Shown here: positions 1 through 11,411 of the stretch, piece after piece
How positions within the stretch are numbered: position 1 is the stretch's first letter
Layout of the letters: each line of letters opens with the position of its first letter
NCBI GenBank assembly: GCA_036927565.1
Contig: JAYESD010000008.1
Coordinates: 121,671,498 to 121,735,497, forward strand
Length of the DNA stretch: 64,000 bases
Direction of reading: 5' to 3'
Origin: Tuctoria greenei
Taxonomy: Eukaryota > Streptophyta > Magnoliopsida > Poales > Poaceae
Made by a program: the position numbers and the translations under genes
Notes under the pieces: model-generated
Databases searched by the model: none
Seen by the model: only the letters and a program-made list of their open reading frames with translations
What the model was told of the DNA's origin: nothing

Positions 1-1518
1 TTAGTTCTGTGAAGTTCAGCTGGTCGAACACAACCTTGGGCATCACACTAACACTTGTGCCCAAATCACAAAGTGCCTTGTCAAAGTGTTGAGCCCCAAT
101 TGAGCATGAAATGGTAGGACACCCAGGGTCCTTCTGCCAGTTGCTCTCTCGTACGGAAATCATGTTGACGTTTTCCGTCGAAGGTTCTGGCTGGCCTGGC
201 ATCTTGCCATTCTCCATCGGAGGAATAGTAGCTGCCAGCTGAGCCAAGTAAGTCTCGAGCATCTTGCTGAAGCTCAGTTGATTCTTGAAGGCTGAGGATA
301 GTCCTTCAATCTTGGCATTGATGTTTTCCATGGTCTTGTGATTAGCTGACAGCTTCTTGGATAGGGCATAGTTGATCTTGAGCTGGCTAATGGCAAGTTC
401 TCTCAAGTCGGGCTGACTTCTAGGGTTGCCATTGTTGTTGTACCCTCCTTGAAATAATGGGCGTTGTTGACCCCACCCTTGACCTCCTGGACGATAGCCA
501 TTGTTGTTGTTGAAATTTCCATTGTGGCGAGGTATAGGGCATCCTCACGAGTTTATGGGCAATCATTGCCCATATGAACCGTGTTGCCATAGACTTCACA
601 CGTGATGTGAGAGTCTAGGGCATATGCACTGCCAGACAATTAACCACTGGCTTGTCCATCTATTTTCTTCATTAGGAGGTCCAATTTTGCAGCAATCATG
701 TCCACCTCCTTCAAGGTGTGCATGCCTCGCGGTCAGGTATGGAGACGCTCATCGTTCCGTCCCATGTTGGACACCATCTTCTCAATAAGATCTTTAGCTT
801 TTGGCACCGTTAATGAGAAGAAGGCTCCTCCAGCACCAGTATCCAAATGGTCACGAGCTGATGGGATCAACCCGTTATAGAAGTTTTGAATAAGGAGCCA
901 ATCATCCATTCCATGGTGGGGATAGGCTAGGATGTACTCCTGAAGCCTTTCCCATGCCTCGGGAATAGATTCCTTGGGCTCTTGCTGAAAGCTGGAAATC
1001 CTTCCACGTAGGGCATTGGTTTTGCCCAATGGGAAGAATTTGGCGAGGAACGCCATAGAACATTTCTCCCAAGTGTCTCCAACACTTCAGTTCACGTAGA
1101 ACCACTGTTTCTCTCTCCCAAGGAGGGAGAACGGGAACATTCTCAGACGGACCGCATCCGGATACACGTCCTTGATCTTAAAAGTGTTGTAGATCTCGAG
1201 GAATTGTTCCAGGTGAGCACTTGCATCCTACTTAGCCTTCCCACAGAATGGGTTGGCTTGCACCATAGTGATAAGGCCAATTTTGATCTCGAAGTTCACA
1301 TCTCCCGTGTTAACAGTGGGCCCAATAGGCACATTTTTAGCAGAGGGAGCTGAGAACTCACGAAGGGTCTTCTGAGCCATTGGCGTTTGGATTGTTGGTG
1401 CAGAAATGCTGGCTTGCCTTGCCGCTCGAATCTTCTGAGGAGTAATGACAATGGGCCGGTCTCTCAGAAGAGATTCGGGATCTTCAACAAAGTTTTCCGG
1501 CAGGCGGAAACCAGACAT
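1..1518 (-). pseudogene. Athila-like gag and start of aspartic protease (element A), broken
   Basis: Gag would form the particle and bind element RNA; the protease would cut the polyprotein. The ATG at 1516-1518 opens MSGFRLPENF, a typical N-terminus, 113 bases after the PBS. The same frame continues past a TAG at 1228-1230 and a TGA before 1062 into a capsid-type region: FFPLGKTNALRGRISSFQQ, then ESIPEAWERLQEY, PHHGMDDWLL and QNFYNGL at 733-1056. A degenerate zinc-knuckle region (CEVYGNTVHMGNDCP) lies near 550-600 and a proline/glutamine-rich linker near 400-530. At 1-60 the active-site segment reads ALCDLGTSVSVMP; the family form is D-L-G-A, so the usual Ala is Thr here. Several in-frame stops make this a pseudogene. 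Pol is expected to the left of the window. Confidence 0.85.
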
Positions 1519-1630
1519 ACACTACCTTGTTTTCACATTAAAAATGCGAAAACAAAGAATGGTTATTATACTAAAATCCTACCCAGGGTTCTATCCTATT
1601 CACATAGTCATGTTATATATCTATTTTCCT

Positions 1631-1766
1631 TCCCCGGCAACAGCGCCAGAAATGCTTGTTGACGGCTCCTAAGGTATACATACAAATCATCCCTGGCAAC
1701 GACACCAGAAATGCTTGTTGGTATTTCTTATGCACAATTAACTAAACATCTCCAACTGATGTGTCA
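1631..1766 (-). repeat. Primer-binding-site ladder of element A (three copies, 59 bp apart)
   Basis: Three PBS-like segments lie at 1631-1648, 1690-1707 and 1749-1766, exactly 59 bp apart. In element sense the first reads TGGCGCTGTTGCCGGGGA, one base from the complement of the plant tRNA-Asp 3' end. The second is close (TGGTGTCGTTGCCAGGGA) and the third is strongly decayed. Each is preceded by CAACA and AGCATTTC. The copy at 1631 is the likely functional site because gag follows it. Element B has the same ladder. Confidence 0.85.
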
Positions 1767-2020
1767 GAAATGCTTGTTAATGGTTCTATTGGATCACATA
1801 GTGAATTTTGCAAGCGCACGAAGATATCATTGTAGCATTTCCCCTTAAGAGTATTCCCATGGGTGTCATTTATTTGATCCCAAAGGAAGGCGGGGTAGAT
1901 ATATAACAATCATCGAGTGGAAAGGGTAGAAAGGTCTAGGTAAGAATCTAGTAAGGATGGATAAAATAATAGTGGAGGTAGTGTGACACACACAAAAGCT
2001 CTCAAGTCTAAGGGGGGTGA

Positions 2021-2301
2021 TGTGACATTCTGGCTCAAGGCTTAATAGGATTGATAGAATACTCATACCACCAAGGTATTCCTTCTTTTTCGGAAGCTCA
2101 CCTGCAAAGAACTCTGAGGTTAAGCGTGCTTGGCTCGGAGCAATTTGTGGATGGGTGACCGACCGGGAAGTTTTCCCGGGTGCGCATGAGTGAGGACAAA
2201 GTGCGCTGAAAAGACTAGTGTTGGTCCGTGGGGCTAGTCTATGATCCTTTAGAGCTGCCAGGAGTAACGACCGCCAGGCCCGTAGTGGCTGGGGTGTTAC
2301 A
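2021..2301 (+). repeat. Cassandra 5' LTR
   Basis: 281 bp, TGTGACATTC...GGTGTTACA, matching the copy at 2505-2785 with few differences. It includes the 5S-like segment at 2107-2192. Confidence 0.92.
2107..2192 (+). promoter_or_regulatory. 5S rRNA-like internal promoter segment, first Cassandra LTR
   Basis: The stretch contains GAGGTTAAGCGTGCTTGG, which resembles the plant 5S A-box region (AGTTAAGCGTGCTTGG), then GGATGGGTGACC, the C-box region, then CCGGGAAGTT. Order and spacing follow 5S rRNA. In Cassandra this segment can act as a pol III promoter; activity here is an inference. It is not a 5S gene, since the 5' third of 5S rRNA is not recognisable. Confidence 0.85.
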
Positions 2302-2504
2302 GAATGGTATCAGAGCCGACCCTCGCAGTTTCACGGGTGCATACGGGTCAGGGACGTGGGTACGTATGCATGACGCGTGGGTCCTCTAGGAGGGAAACGG
2401 TATGGTACGTATGCCAGTACTGAACGTATGGATGTGGCCAAGAAGGGACGTTCCTGGCTTGGCAGTTGACCGACGAGGACGTCGGTCTTCTAAGGGGGGT
2501 GGAT

Positions 2505-2785
2505 TGTGACATTCTGGCTCAAGGCTTAATAGGATTGATAGAATAATTGTACCACCAAGGTATACTTTCTTTTCCGGAAGCTCACCTGCAAAGAACTCTG
2601 AGGTTAAGCGTGCTTGGCCCGGAGCAATTTGTGGATGGGTGACCGACCGGGAAGTTTTCCCGGGTGCGCATGAGTGAGGACAAAGTGCGTTGAAAAGACC
2701 AGTGTTGGGCTGTGGGGCTAGTCCATGATCCTATAGAGCTGAAAGGAGTAACGACCGCCAGGCCCGTAGTGGCCGCGGTGTTACA
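2505..2785 (+). repeat. Cassandra 3' LTR
   Basis: 281 bp partner of 2021-2301, same length and ends, preceded by a purine-rich PPT at 2492-2503. Confidence 0.92.
2591..2676 (+). promoter_or_regulatory. 5S rRNA-like internal promoter segment, second Cassandra LTR
   Basis: Second copy of the segment, with GGTTAAGCGTGCTTGG and GGATGGGTGACC both intact, so both pol III-type boxes are kept in the two LTRs. Confidence 0.83.
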
Positions 2786-3590
2786 GGTAAGAGGATCCTA
2801 GAGGTTAGTTAAGGTTGAGAGTTATGAAGGTACTCCTACTATGCTCTATTGTACATATACATAGTCTAAACTAATTATCCATAAACTAGATCAATAGTGA
2901 ATACTTATGCTATGTGGTTCAACACATCGGGCACGGGCTTACCCCTAGCAATACTAGGGCGACTTCCGCCAAGAGCTCGTGGCATAGCCGAACGTGGAGG
3001 ATTACAAAGGACAGATAGGACTGTCACGCCTACTGCCTACCTCTTCAATCCGTAGGTATACGAGAAATCTAATGCTACTTAGCTATCCTAGCACCATGCT
3101 AGCATATTAAGTAATTACCTTAATAGCCTAGGCACAATCCATCTTAAGGCAATGAATTGAATCATCATTGAACCAATGTCGATACACAACATAATTATTC
3201 ATACTAAGCTAGTTATGTTATAATTAAGGGTCTATAGGTTCTATGATAATGAGATATGTTCATGATGAAATAGTCATAGAAGCTATACCTTCCACATACA
3301 TGGACTCCACAATCAAACAAGAAACGCTTTGCCCAAGTATATGTATAAGTAGAGACTAAAGATACTATCTTTATTATGCATAAAGTCACAATTACAAGAA
3401 AGAATACATGAGCCATACCTTTCCCAATGTAGAATTGGGAAGAGAGAGACTCCTTACTCCTTTCCCAATTTGGACTTGGGACTAGAGACTCTCCTCTCTA
3501 CAACCTAACTCCTCTAAGACTATGGATGATAGTGTATACAATAGAGATGAAGCTCAAGTGGTGTGTGTTGAAGTGAGGTGTAGGGGGTCC

Positions 3591-3598
3591 TATTTATA
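3591..3598 (-). promoter_or_regulatory. TATA box of the element A LTR
   Basis: TATAAATA on the minus strand, in the context CACTAGTATAAATAGGA that recurs at the same place in both LTRs of B. Confidence 0.7.
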
Positions 3599-3706
3599 CT
3601 AGTGTTGAGGTCGGTTCCCGCCACCAAAAGCGCGCGAATCAGTCACCATTGACTCCAGGAAGCCGGGAGGAGCCAACACGTGGAGGCTAACCGAGTTTGG
3701 TGCAGA

Positions 3707-3745
3707 GACCAGGTCGGCTGACACCCTGGTTCGGCCGACCTGGTC
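3707..3745. repeat. U3 inverted repeat in the element A LTR
   Basis: Arms GACCAGGTCGGC (3707-3718) and GCCGACCTGGTC (3734-3745) are exact reverse complements around a 15-base loop, about 110 bp upstream of the TATA box in element sense. The same hairpin is kept in both LTRs of B. Confidence 0.8.
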
Positions 3746-4083
3746 CTTGCACCAAATCTCGTGTGCTTTCTCCAGGTGGCTATCAGGTGGGTCCCATTGA
3801 TGTATATGGTGATACACCGTTGGATCTCCTCGGATACTTCTGTTTGTGGGCCATTTGATCCATGGGATGCCACATGTCGTCGCTTGATTGGCTGGTATGA
3901 TATTTTATAGGATTGGTCCCTCTACATTTCCTCATTTCCAGCATAAAATGTTTCATACACATATTTCTCCAAGTCCAAGTGGAACTGGGTTAGATAGAAA
4001 GGTGATGTGTGCAAGAAATGACAAATCCTTCAGATAATTTAGTTAAATTGACAGATGAAATTGGTATATAATAGCCATCAACA

Positions 4084-4489
4084 CTTAGCCGATTAATTAG
4101 GTGTATTGCTAGCATTGTTCGGATCATTTGGGTGAGCGGGGAATGGGAGTTGGTTGGGTTTGCAATAATGGCGTTACTGCCTTGGGATCTGAATAGCACA
4201 AGAGGGGGCCCATGGTTGGATGTGCTCAGTTGGAGGCATCACCACTGGTGAAACCTTAGCGGGTCTGAATATGCTGGTAGTCCCATTGTAAAGGCTATTT
4301 TGTGATCTCTTGTCCATAAACCTACGGAAGTGTAATTAGCATAAGGGAGGTTTCTTTAGTCACCGACAGGTGACGAAATCACGAACTTGTGGGTAAAGTG
4401 GTACAACCTCTGCACTTGTGTATGTGTGTTGAACATCCTGGGCACACATATGCGTCACACGTGGTTCATTTTCGGAACCGGGTGTCACA
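4084..4489 (+). repeat. 3' end of the D1 5' LTR
   Basis: 406 bp matching the end of the D LTRs (compare 47126-48227), ending GGAACCGGGTGTCACA immediately before the PBS. Its 5' part lies beyond element A, outside the window. Confidence 0.87.
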
Positions 4490-4492
4490 AAT

Positions 4493-4506
4493 TGGTATTA
4501 GAGCCA
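4493..4506 (+). other. D1 primer-binding site
   Basis: TGGTATTAGAGCCA, one base from the initiator tRNA-Met PBS TGGTATCAGAGCCA, three bases after the LTR end. Confidence 0.85.
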
Positions 4507-4768
4507 TAGATTGACGGTAGGATGCTGCCTAGATAGAATGGACACTTTAGAGCACATAGGAACACTCAGGGACCATTTTTGTTTCGTGGTTTGTTGATTG
4601 TTATGTAATGTTGCATGTTTGCTTGTGTGCTTAGTAGAGAATTGTTGGATGCTATAGCGCTTGCCACATCCATATAGGCTAGTATAGGTAGTTGCTTAGT
4701 TTCATATCCTTTGATGTATATTGCTGGGGACATTTTTGAAATTCTTTTATCTCTTGCTATTTCTTCAG

Positions 4769-4887
4769 GTGTTGAGGACTCACAACCAGAGGAATGCCAA
4801 TGGTGAGGAGGAAGAGAACAATGGAGCACCTTAGAACAACAATGGACTTGGACCTGGGGCTAGCAACCTTGAGCAGCTGCTGGCTAT
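4769..4887 (+). pseudogene. N-terminal fragment of D1 gag
   Basis: This matches the first 40 codons of D2 gag (from 38545): RNQR-type start, acidic EEEENNG stretch, then LEQLLA. The start codon is GTG at 4769-4771 where D2 has ATG, and there is a TAG after NNGAP. The fragment ends where the copia LTR of S1 begins at 4888. Gag resumes at 31050, but the stretch equivalent to about 580 bp of D2 is missing. Not functional. Confidence 0.85.
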
Positions 4888-5647
4888 TGAATGTGGCCCA
4901 GAGGGGGGGGAATAGGCTTTTGAAATTTTTCCTAAAACACTTAGCAAAACTATTAAAACTAGGAAGGTCAGACTAGTCCAGTGTCAGTAAGGACTAGTCT
5001 GGTGTGAGAAAGCCCAACTATCAAATTCAGATCCTTTTGATATTTTCATTGAATCTCTTGCAGCGGAATGTAGCAAACTGTACTAACAACTATAGCAAGT
5101 GTTAATGGTAAATTATTTTCACATGTAATACAAGATTAACACAAGTTTTAAGTATGATGAAGTCTATGCCCTAGATAGTGATGATAATGAAAAGTATGGA
5201 TCAAAAGCACATGACACAAGCGATTTTTACCGATGTTCGATCTCACCGAAGAGATCTACTCCTCGTTGAGGAAGCCCACATAGAGTCGGGTCCCTTCAAA
5301 CCCTTTTCTCTCATCAATTCACCACATAAGGCCGACTTGATTCCACTATCATGGGTAATCACCGAGTTTATGGAGCAACCTCACATGCTAAGGGATCCCA
5401 CAAGATTACAGATGAAAATAGACATCAATACACTCAAGTAATTACAAAATAATCAACAGAAGTGTGTGAGAAATCAAACCAAAGAGCTCAAGGTTGATAA
5501 GATAGTCACTCTCCCTTTCCCAGTTGCCAACTCCCAAAGATTTGACTCTTAGGACCTTAGAATGTGTCGAGAGGAGTGTTTTTGTGCTCTCGGATGCAGT
5601 GGTAGTGCTAGGGTTCTTGGTTGGCTATTATGAGGTTGTAGATCACC

Positions 5648-5655
5648 TATTTATA
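5648..5655 (-). promoter_or_regulatory. TATA box of the S1 LTR
   Basis: TATAAATA on the minus strand, about 35 bp downstream of the palindrome array in element sense. Confidence 0.6.
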
Positions 5656-5689
5656 GACATTTAGAAAAGTTACTGTTTGGATCCCGACG

Positions 5690-6036
5690 ACCGAACTAGT
5701 CTGTTATGGACCCGACTAGTCCAATGTGTTGAGTGATTTATGTGTGGAGAAGTGCAGCACACTGAGAAACCCTATCTTTTGTGAGTGTACTGGACTACTC
5801 TGTTATGGACCGGACTAGTCCGTGTTTCTCCACAAAGGATATCAGACTAGTCCTCTCTACCACCGGACTAATCCTCTTTTGGAAGTGAGAGAAAATGGAC
5901 TAGTCTGCTATGAGACCGGACCGGTCCTCTATGAGGTATTGTGATAGAATAGACTAGTCCTCTGTGAGACCGGACTAGTCCTATTGTGATATTGTGTTGA
6001 GACCAGAGTAGTCCTCTCTGGGGCTGGACTAGTCCT
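5690..6036. repeat. Palindrome array, S1 3' LTR
   Basis: About eleven copies of a GGACTAGTCC-type palindrome 20-45 bp apart, including an exact CGGACTAGTCCG at 5811-5822. Others vary by one or two bases (ACTAGTCTG, GGACCGGTCC). The array lies just upstream of the TATA box. As I recall, clustered LTR palindromes are a known Sirevirus feature. Confidence 0.85.
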
Positions 6037-6372
6037 TTATTCCTGCAACTTGAATCGCGTTATAGCCCTAACTTTTTCCGCAACGACTTGAGCTCTTGGG
6101 GGTGTGTGTCTCACACACACCGTACATATTTAGGACTACTTTTGCATTTTTTCTTCACTTGTTTTCTTCCCTTTCTTGATTCTCATCTTTTCACCTTTTT
6201 GCACGTTTTGTTCACTTGTGCTCTTCCCTTTCTTGAAATTCATTTCTCTTCTTTCTGTACCTTGAGTTCAATTCTCCAAAACCTGCTCTTATCTCAACAA
6301 ACTTGATTAGGATCTCTCTTGTTTTTCATCAATAATCCAAAACCCGCAAGGGTGTGCCCAGATGCACTTTCA

Positions 6373-6388
6373 ATCTCCCCCTTTTTTG
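6373..6388 (-). other. Polypurine tract of S1
   Basis: CAAAAAAGGGGGAGAT in element sense, directly before the 3' LTR: the usual primer for plus-strand synthesis. Confidence 0.85.
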
Positions 6389-6958
6389 TGATTGATGACA
6401 ACCATTTTGAGATTACTCTAATAAGATTAAATACATGATTTTCATGAAGTGTGCACATATGAGTAACAAAAGTTGTGAGCATGAATTACTTCAGATATAT
6501 GCACTCTTTATGGTGGGGCACCTATCAAGTATGTGTGAGCAATAATTGTGATAAATATAAATAACACTATGATGAGCTTAATCAAAAATTATTATTGAGA
6601 TATGATAATGAACATCACACATGAACATGAAAGCATAATAGGCATGGATATAGAGATGGCCAAGTGTACAAGTGAATAAGTATAAGAATATGACATTATG
6701 ACAATTCGGCATAAACACAAGCATAATGAACATACCAACGAGATAACATGGTGCATAGAAACTGCAAAGTCTTACACAAAGCACAATAGGTCTTACATAA
6801 AGCATAATAAGACTCCAACATGAAACATTACAAGTTTTTTTTTTAAATAGTCCTTCATGACCAACCAAATCTAAGGATAACGACTATAGTGATACCCTAC
6901 TCCACCTAAATATCTCCCCCTATGGCATCAAGACAACAAAAAGGAAAAAACTGAGAAA
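6389..6958 (-). other. S1 3' untranslated region
   Basis: AT-rich sequence between the accessory ORF and the PPT. No domain or RNA gene seen. A purine motif resembling the PPT (AGGGGGAGATA) occurs at 6908-6922. Confidence 0.5.
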
Positions 6959-8558
6959 ATCTACTCGTCGTCTTCATCTTCTCGTTCCACATTACCCTCA
7001 CTCTGTGTCTTCTCACTATCTTGCTCCTCATCAATCTTATCATCATTGCCACTTGCTTGAGGAGCAGTAGGTCGAATGGAGGGACCAATACCAAAGAAGG
7101 CTAGCTCATCATCTATAAGTGTTGGCATCTCAGTGAGATCTTCATCTAAATCTTCTAAAACTTCTAGAGAGCCAATAGGTGAGATTTCGAGCCTCTGTCA
7201 TATGGCTATCACATTCTCCTTCACGTATTGAGAGTGCCTCTTCCTTGCCTACCTCTCATTATGTTGCTTCGCCTCCACTTTGCGACAAAAGGTAAATATG
7301 GCAAGTAGGATCTTTAGAATGCCGCTGTTAGAGCCTCTCGAGGATGAGCGAATTGCGGTAGATGAGGCACCTGCTGGAGTGGCACGAGTGGAACACTGTC
7401 TTGTAGAAGAGGATTGTGGAGGAGGAACTGTAGGAATCTGAGGTCTTAGCCTGGTTTGAGGATCATCCTTGACAAAATCCAATCCTGTGACTTTCTCAAC
7501 AGGAACATAATGTAGGGGGTATATAAACAAGACTAATTTGGGGTGTGAGCAATGTTGAATATATCATTGTAGATATAATCAAACACATCAAATTCTTCAT
7601 CTCCCCTAATGATTTGCATCAAGTTATGGAGGAAGTCCAGAATGCTTCCTGCATCACCATCTTTGGGTGCAGTAGTCTTGCTCAGCACCCGATTCAAAAC
7701 AACAAAGAAGGGCTTCAAATAGTTGGTGAATGGAGCCTTGAACGGATAGGTAGTGTCATCGAGGAAGTCTATATCATTCTTGTCTAGCGCCTTGACATTG
7801 TGATCTTTGAGACTGTTGTTAAGAGACCAACCCAATTCACGTATCTCTGCAAACTCCTCATAACCAACTGAGTACTTCTTTACATGAGTCATCCATGTGA
7901 TCTCATCAGCTCCATACATAGAGAAATAGCAAGTGGCATAGAACTGAGCTATGACTTCATTGTTCCAATCATATCTGAATGCTAGAAGGTCTTTTAAGCC
8001 ATGTCTGTCAACTGCTGCAATCACTTGATGAAATGCCTCATTCCCTTTGCCCTCCATGTAATCCCAGCCAATCCATTGATTCTTAGCCACTGGAGTTTTC
8101 ATGTGGGGGTACAGGGTTTGAAAATAATCACAGTGAAACTCACTCCAAAACCGTGGATCTGCTGCCACTTTATTGTGACTGTATACATTAATCTCCCTCA
8201 GCGTTTTGGCTTTATCAGATCCCTTTCCAGTGGAAGCATCATCATTGGTACGACAGTTACGATCGTGCATCGGAGCAGCCATTTCAAGTGACCCAATCGG
8301 GCCCGAGGACCTTGCAGGACCTTTGCCCTTGTCCTAACTCTTTCTGGCCTTGTATGTTTGAGTGACAACTTGTTTGCTCTTTTCAGTAGCTTTCTTTGTT
8401 GGGACTTTCCATCGAGAGCTTGTGCCTGATGCTCCGGCATCCTTGTCATGTCAGAACTTAGTCCTTCGTTGTTCCTTGATCTACAATTGGTGTTTCGTGG
8501 CTAGACGTGCCACCTCAAGCTTCGGCTCGCTAAACATGCTTTCATCTAAGCTCGACAT
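6959..8558 (-). pseudogene. Accessory ORF of S1 (plant-transposon-like protein), broken
   Basis: Starts at an ATG (8556-8558), MSSLDESMFSEPKLEVA, and runs about 530 codons to a TAG near 6959. The N-terminal part is basic and low complexity with three in-frame stops. The central 250 residues (8282-7533) are open and carry RFWSEFHCDYF, EVIAQFYATCYF and ITWMTHVKKYSVGYEEFAEI, like the 'putative plant transposon protein' families of grass elements. A one-base frameshift near 7533 leads into a Pro/Ser/Thr-rich stretch (7249-7530), then an acidic tail ending EREDEDDE. It occupies the env-like position next to the 3' LTR, but I see no signal peptide or membrane segment. The function is unknown. Confidence 0.6.
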
Positions 8559-9223
8559 GATGCCTGACACAGTAGAAGAGGATAAGAATAGAGGTACAAG
8601 ATTGATTCAAAGAACATAATGAAATCAACATAGTAGGCTTAATGTTGTTAACAATCAGACTTGTCCGTGGCTTCTGCGGACTTTTTCGGTTAACCGGAGT
8701 TGTCCGCAAGTTAACCGAGACTAGTCCGGTGTTCATCAGCATGAACCCTAGGTATTCGAAATTCATCACATCTTTGAGGACATAGATCAATGTGTAGGAA
8801 AATGATAATGTAGGATATTCAGAGTGTATTGAAACCCTAGAGAGTGAAAGAAATGGTCTAAACCCTACAAAGGAACAAATATGAGGGTTAGGGCTGAGTT
8901 TTACCAAGAGAGGATCGATGCGCAAAACTGAGCGGATCCTGAGTGCGGATAAGTCTAGGATGGACTTCCCAAAGTGCTTTCGAGCCTCCTCCTTGAAAGA
9001 ATCAATGTTTTGGTGGATAGGGTGAAAAATCTCCTTGAGAGCTCAAGAGAAGAGAGAGAGAGTCAAGTCAGGAGTGAGGAAGAAGAAGAGAGACCCAGGG
9101 AGAAATCAACAGTTAAATCACGGGAACACCAGACAAGTCTGGTGGAAACCGGACTTGTACGATGTAGCGAACCAAGGGCAGACTAGTCAAGATACTTGAC
9201 TTGTCCGGTTTGACCATGGACTA
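8559..9223 (-). other. S1 non-coding leader (part 1)
   Basis: No gene recognised. Degenerate palindrome units occur at about 8662-8735 and 9125-9210. The stretch continues at 12032-12516 and 27888-28326 once D4 and E are removed. Confidence 0.55.
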
Positions 9224-11411
9224 TGTGACACCCGATTCCGAAAATGACTCAAGTAAATGCACATGTGTGCCCAGGATGTTCAATACACATACACGAGTGC
9301 ATTCACAAAAGACTATACAAAAAATTACCACAGAACAAGACTAATTAACCAATTTTTATTACACAAACCATATTATTCTCGAATACAAGATCTAATGAAT
9401 ATTAATAAAAAGTTCAACTAATGCAGAGGGAATAACTAAATAAGCAAACTAAACAGTTAGGCAACATAAGCAATAGGGTATAGCGCAACTCCAAAACACC
9501 ACAGGCAAAGCTGATGGTAGACACGGCCTAGAACTCCGCATTATCGCCATTAAACTCCCAATCCTGACCTGCAACTGTTGGGGGGGGATTGCAAGAGTGA
9601 GTACACGACGTACTCAGCAATTGTGGAAAGTATGACATGTGGCTGATTCAAATGACGAATATAATAATGGTTTAGTGCTGAAAAGTACATTAAAACATTT
9701 GAAAGAAATATATTACATGTATGTGAAATAAACCCATCATAATCATAAGTAATATCATAATACCAGTCCATATTCCATATCCATCATCAATACCAATATC
9801 CATATTCAAAACCAAAATTCAATCATAACCATCCATAACAATAATATCAGCCATAAACATCCCAAATACCATCCCAATACCAAGTTTCCTCTAATCATGT
9901 GAGGGTCCAGGTTGCTCATAACCGGGAGCACGGCTATCATGATAGTTTTAGACACACTCTGCAGAGGTTGTACCGCTTTACCCACGTGTTTGTGATTTCA
10001 TCACCTTTCGATGACTATAGAATCTCAATTATGCTGTCTCACACTTCCTTAGGTGTGTCGCCAAGAGATCACAAAATAGCCTTTACAAAGAGATTACTAG
10101 CCTATTTAGACCCCATTGAGGTTTCACCATTGGCGATGTCTCCAACTGAGCACATCTTCAACCAAGGGCCCCCTCTTGAGCCATTCGGATCCCAGGGTAG
10201 TCCCACCAATCATCAACAAACCCAATTTGACTACCCCTTCCCCGAGCATCCTTAATGGTCCAAATAGCACTGGTAAATCCCTAATTAATCAGCTATGCCG
10301 CACCCATACTTGGCCTCGTGGTGGCACTTAAATCCTGGATGGTCGCTCCACGAACCGGTCCTTAGATCTAAAGCAAGCAAAACCACCATACATCCAACCC
10401 ATCCACATACCAGGCTTGCTTAGATCACTCATTACCATATCATATTAACCAATTCATGTTAACCATAATCTCTACCATGCATAATTAAATTGAGTTGTAT
10501 AGTTGTTCTCCCATCCCAGTTGATTAAGCGATGCAAAAGGTAAAAATCCCTTCCCGACTCTCTACCATATATTCTAGGTGACAAGGGTGGTTAACAAATC
10601 TACTAAACTTCCTACCATAGGATTTCCCATCAAATTGACACAAGCATGCAGTTTTGCAAACAAAACATTTATTTTAAAACTGGATCAATATGCTTCAAGG
10701 ACACTTGCCTTGCTCTTGCGGCTGATTAGGGTCAAAGACTTCAAACTCTTGGTGTTGTAGATCCTTCGCAGCACTCTCTAGTGCAGATCAGTCTAATCCA
10801 CACAATAAACATACAAGACAAGAACACAATCAAAGAGTGCACAAATATTACTCAATATGACATGACATGCATGATTTATGCAAATGCAAGGTAGACCTTG
10901 TTAATGGGTTGCTTTTAATGACCACTAGCTAGTTCTAATAGCTTTTAACAAGTTTATATAGGTTTGGAGTTGATTAGATGAAATTTTAGATTTAATTTGA
11001 CACAATTTAGTCAGAAAAATCGGACTAGTCTGCAAAAGGTCGGACTAGTCCGCACTTCGCAGAACTAGCGAACCAGGGTTTTCTATATCAACGTAAATTT
11101 TGAGATTAGAGGTTGAATTCACGTAAGGAAAAGAGAATAGAAGGTATACAAGGTGTTTAGAACTCCAATGAATCAAGAAACTTGGAGGTAACACTTGGAT
11201 ATTGATGATCTACGGTTGATGATGATGAACTTGGAGATGATTTGGTGATGAAGAACGAAACTTGATGGAGATCTTGATCCTCTTTTGTTTCCTCCTCTCC
11301 TTCTTCTTGCTTTGGATCTTCTCCTCCCTCCTTGATGGTGGCTCTCTACGAACTAGTGTTTGGGTGGGGTGGAAAAGTGGCAAATAGATGTCAAGCCAAG
11401 GGGTGGGGTTG

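Larger units (their letters stand above)
2021..2785 (+). mobile_element. Cassandra-type TRIM retrotransposon with 5S rRNA-like LTRs
   Basis: Two 281 bp direct repeats (2021-2301 and 2505-2785) start TGTGACATTCTGG and end GTGTTACA. A PBS follows the first (TGGTATCAGAGCC, 2305-2317, initiator tRNA-Met type) and a purine tract (AAGGGGGGTGGA, 2492-2503) precedes the second. The about 200 bp between them has no coding capacity. The flanking pentamers GGTGA (2016-2020) and GGTAA (2786-2790) match at 4 of 5 bases. Each LTR carries a 5S rRNA-like segment, the defining mark of Cassandra TRIMs. The element sits inside the LTR of A, so it is younger than A, and it depends on other elements for its enzymes. 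Confidence 0.93.
1..4083 (-). mobile_element. Element A: Athila-like Ty3-gypsy retrotransposon, 5' part
   Basis: The element reads on the minus strand: 5' LTR at 1657-4083, PBS ladder at 1631-1766, then gag and the start of protease to the window edge. Its right end (CATCAACA at 4076-4083, i.e. TGTTGATG in element sense) abuts D1 LTR sequence (CTTAGCCGATTAATTAGG), so A inserted in the 5' LTR of D1. The left end and the second target-site copy lie outside the window. A shares its LTR, PBS ladder and leader with element B. The lineage call rests on the tRNA-Asp PBS and on the gag and protease motifs. Confidence 0.88.
1657..4083 (-). repeat. 5' LTR of element A, interrupted by Cassandra
   Basis: In element sense the LTR starts TGTTGATGGCTATTATATACC at 4083 and ends ...GCCGTCAACA at 1657. 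Minus the 765 bp Cassandra and its duplicated target bases it is about 1.66 kb, close to the 1.6 kb LTRs of B, to which it is similar throughout. It contains a TATA box at 3591-3598 and a U3 inverted repeat at 3707-3745. The 3' border is set by analogy with B, whose 3' LTR also includes one PBS unit. Confidence 0.8.
4888..6372 (-). repeat. 3' LTR of S1
   Basis: 1485 bp. On the plus strand it runs from TGAATGTGGCCC to GATGCACTTTCA; in element sense it starts TGAAAGTGCATC directly after the PPT, as is usual for Sireviruses. It carries a TATA box at 5648-5655 and, upstream of it in element sense, the palindrome array at 5690-6036. Confidence 0.88.

Noticed and set aside
2107..2192. True 5S rRNA gene
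   Set aside because: Only the internal promoter part resembles 5S rRNA; the segment sits in a 281 bp LTR present twice with PBS and PPT.
8542..8925. 127-codon minus-strand ORF in S1
   Set aside because: It reads through the non-coding leader with palindrome units and overlaps the accessory ORF start in another frame.
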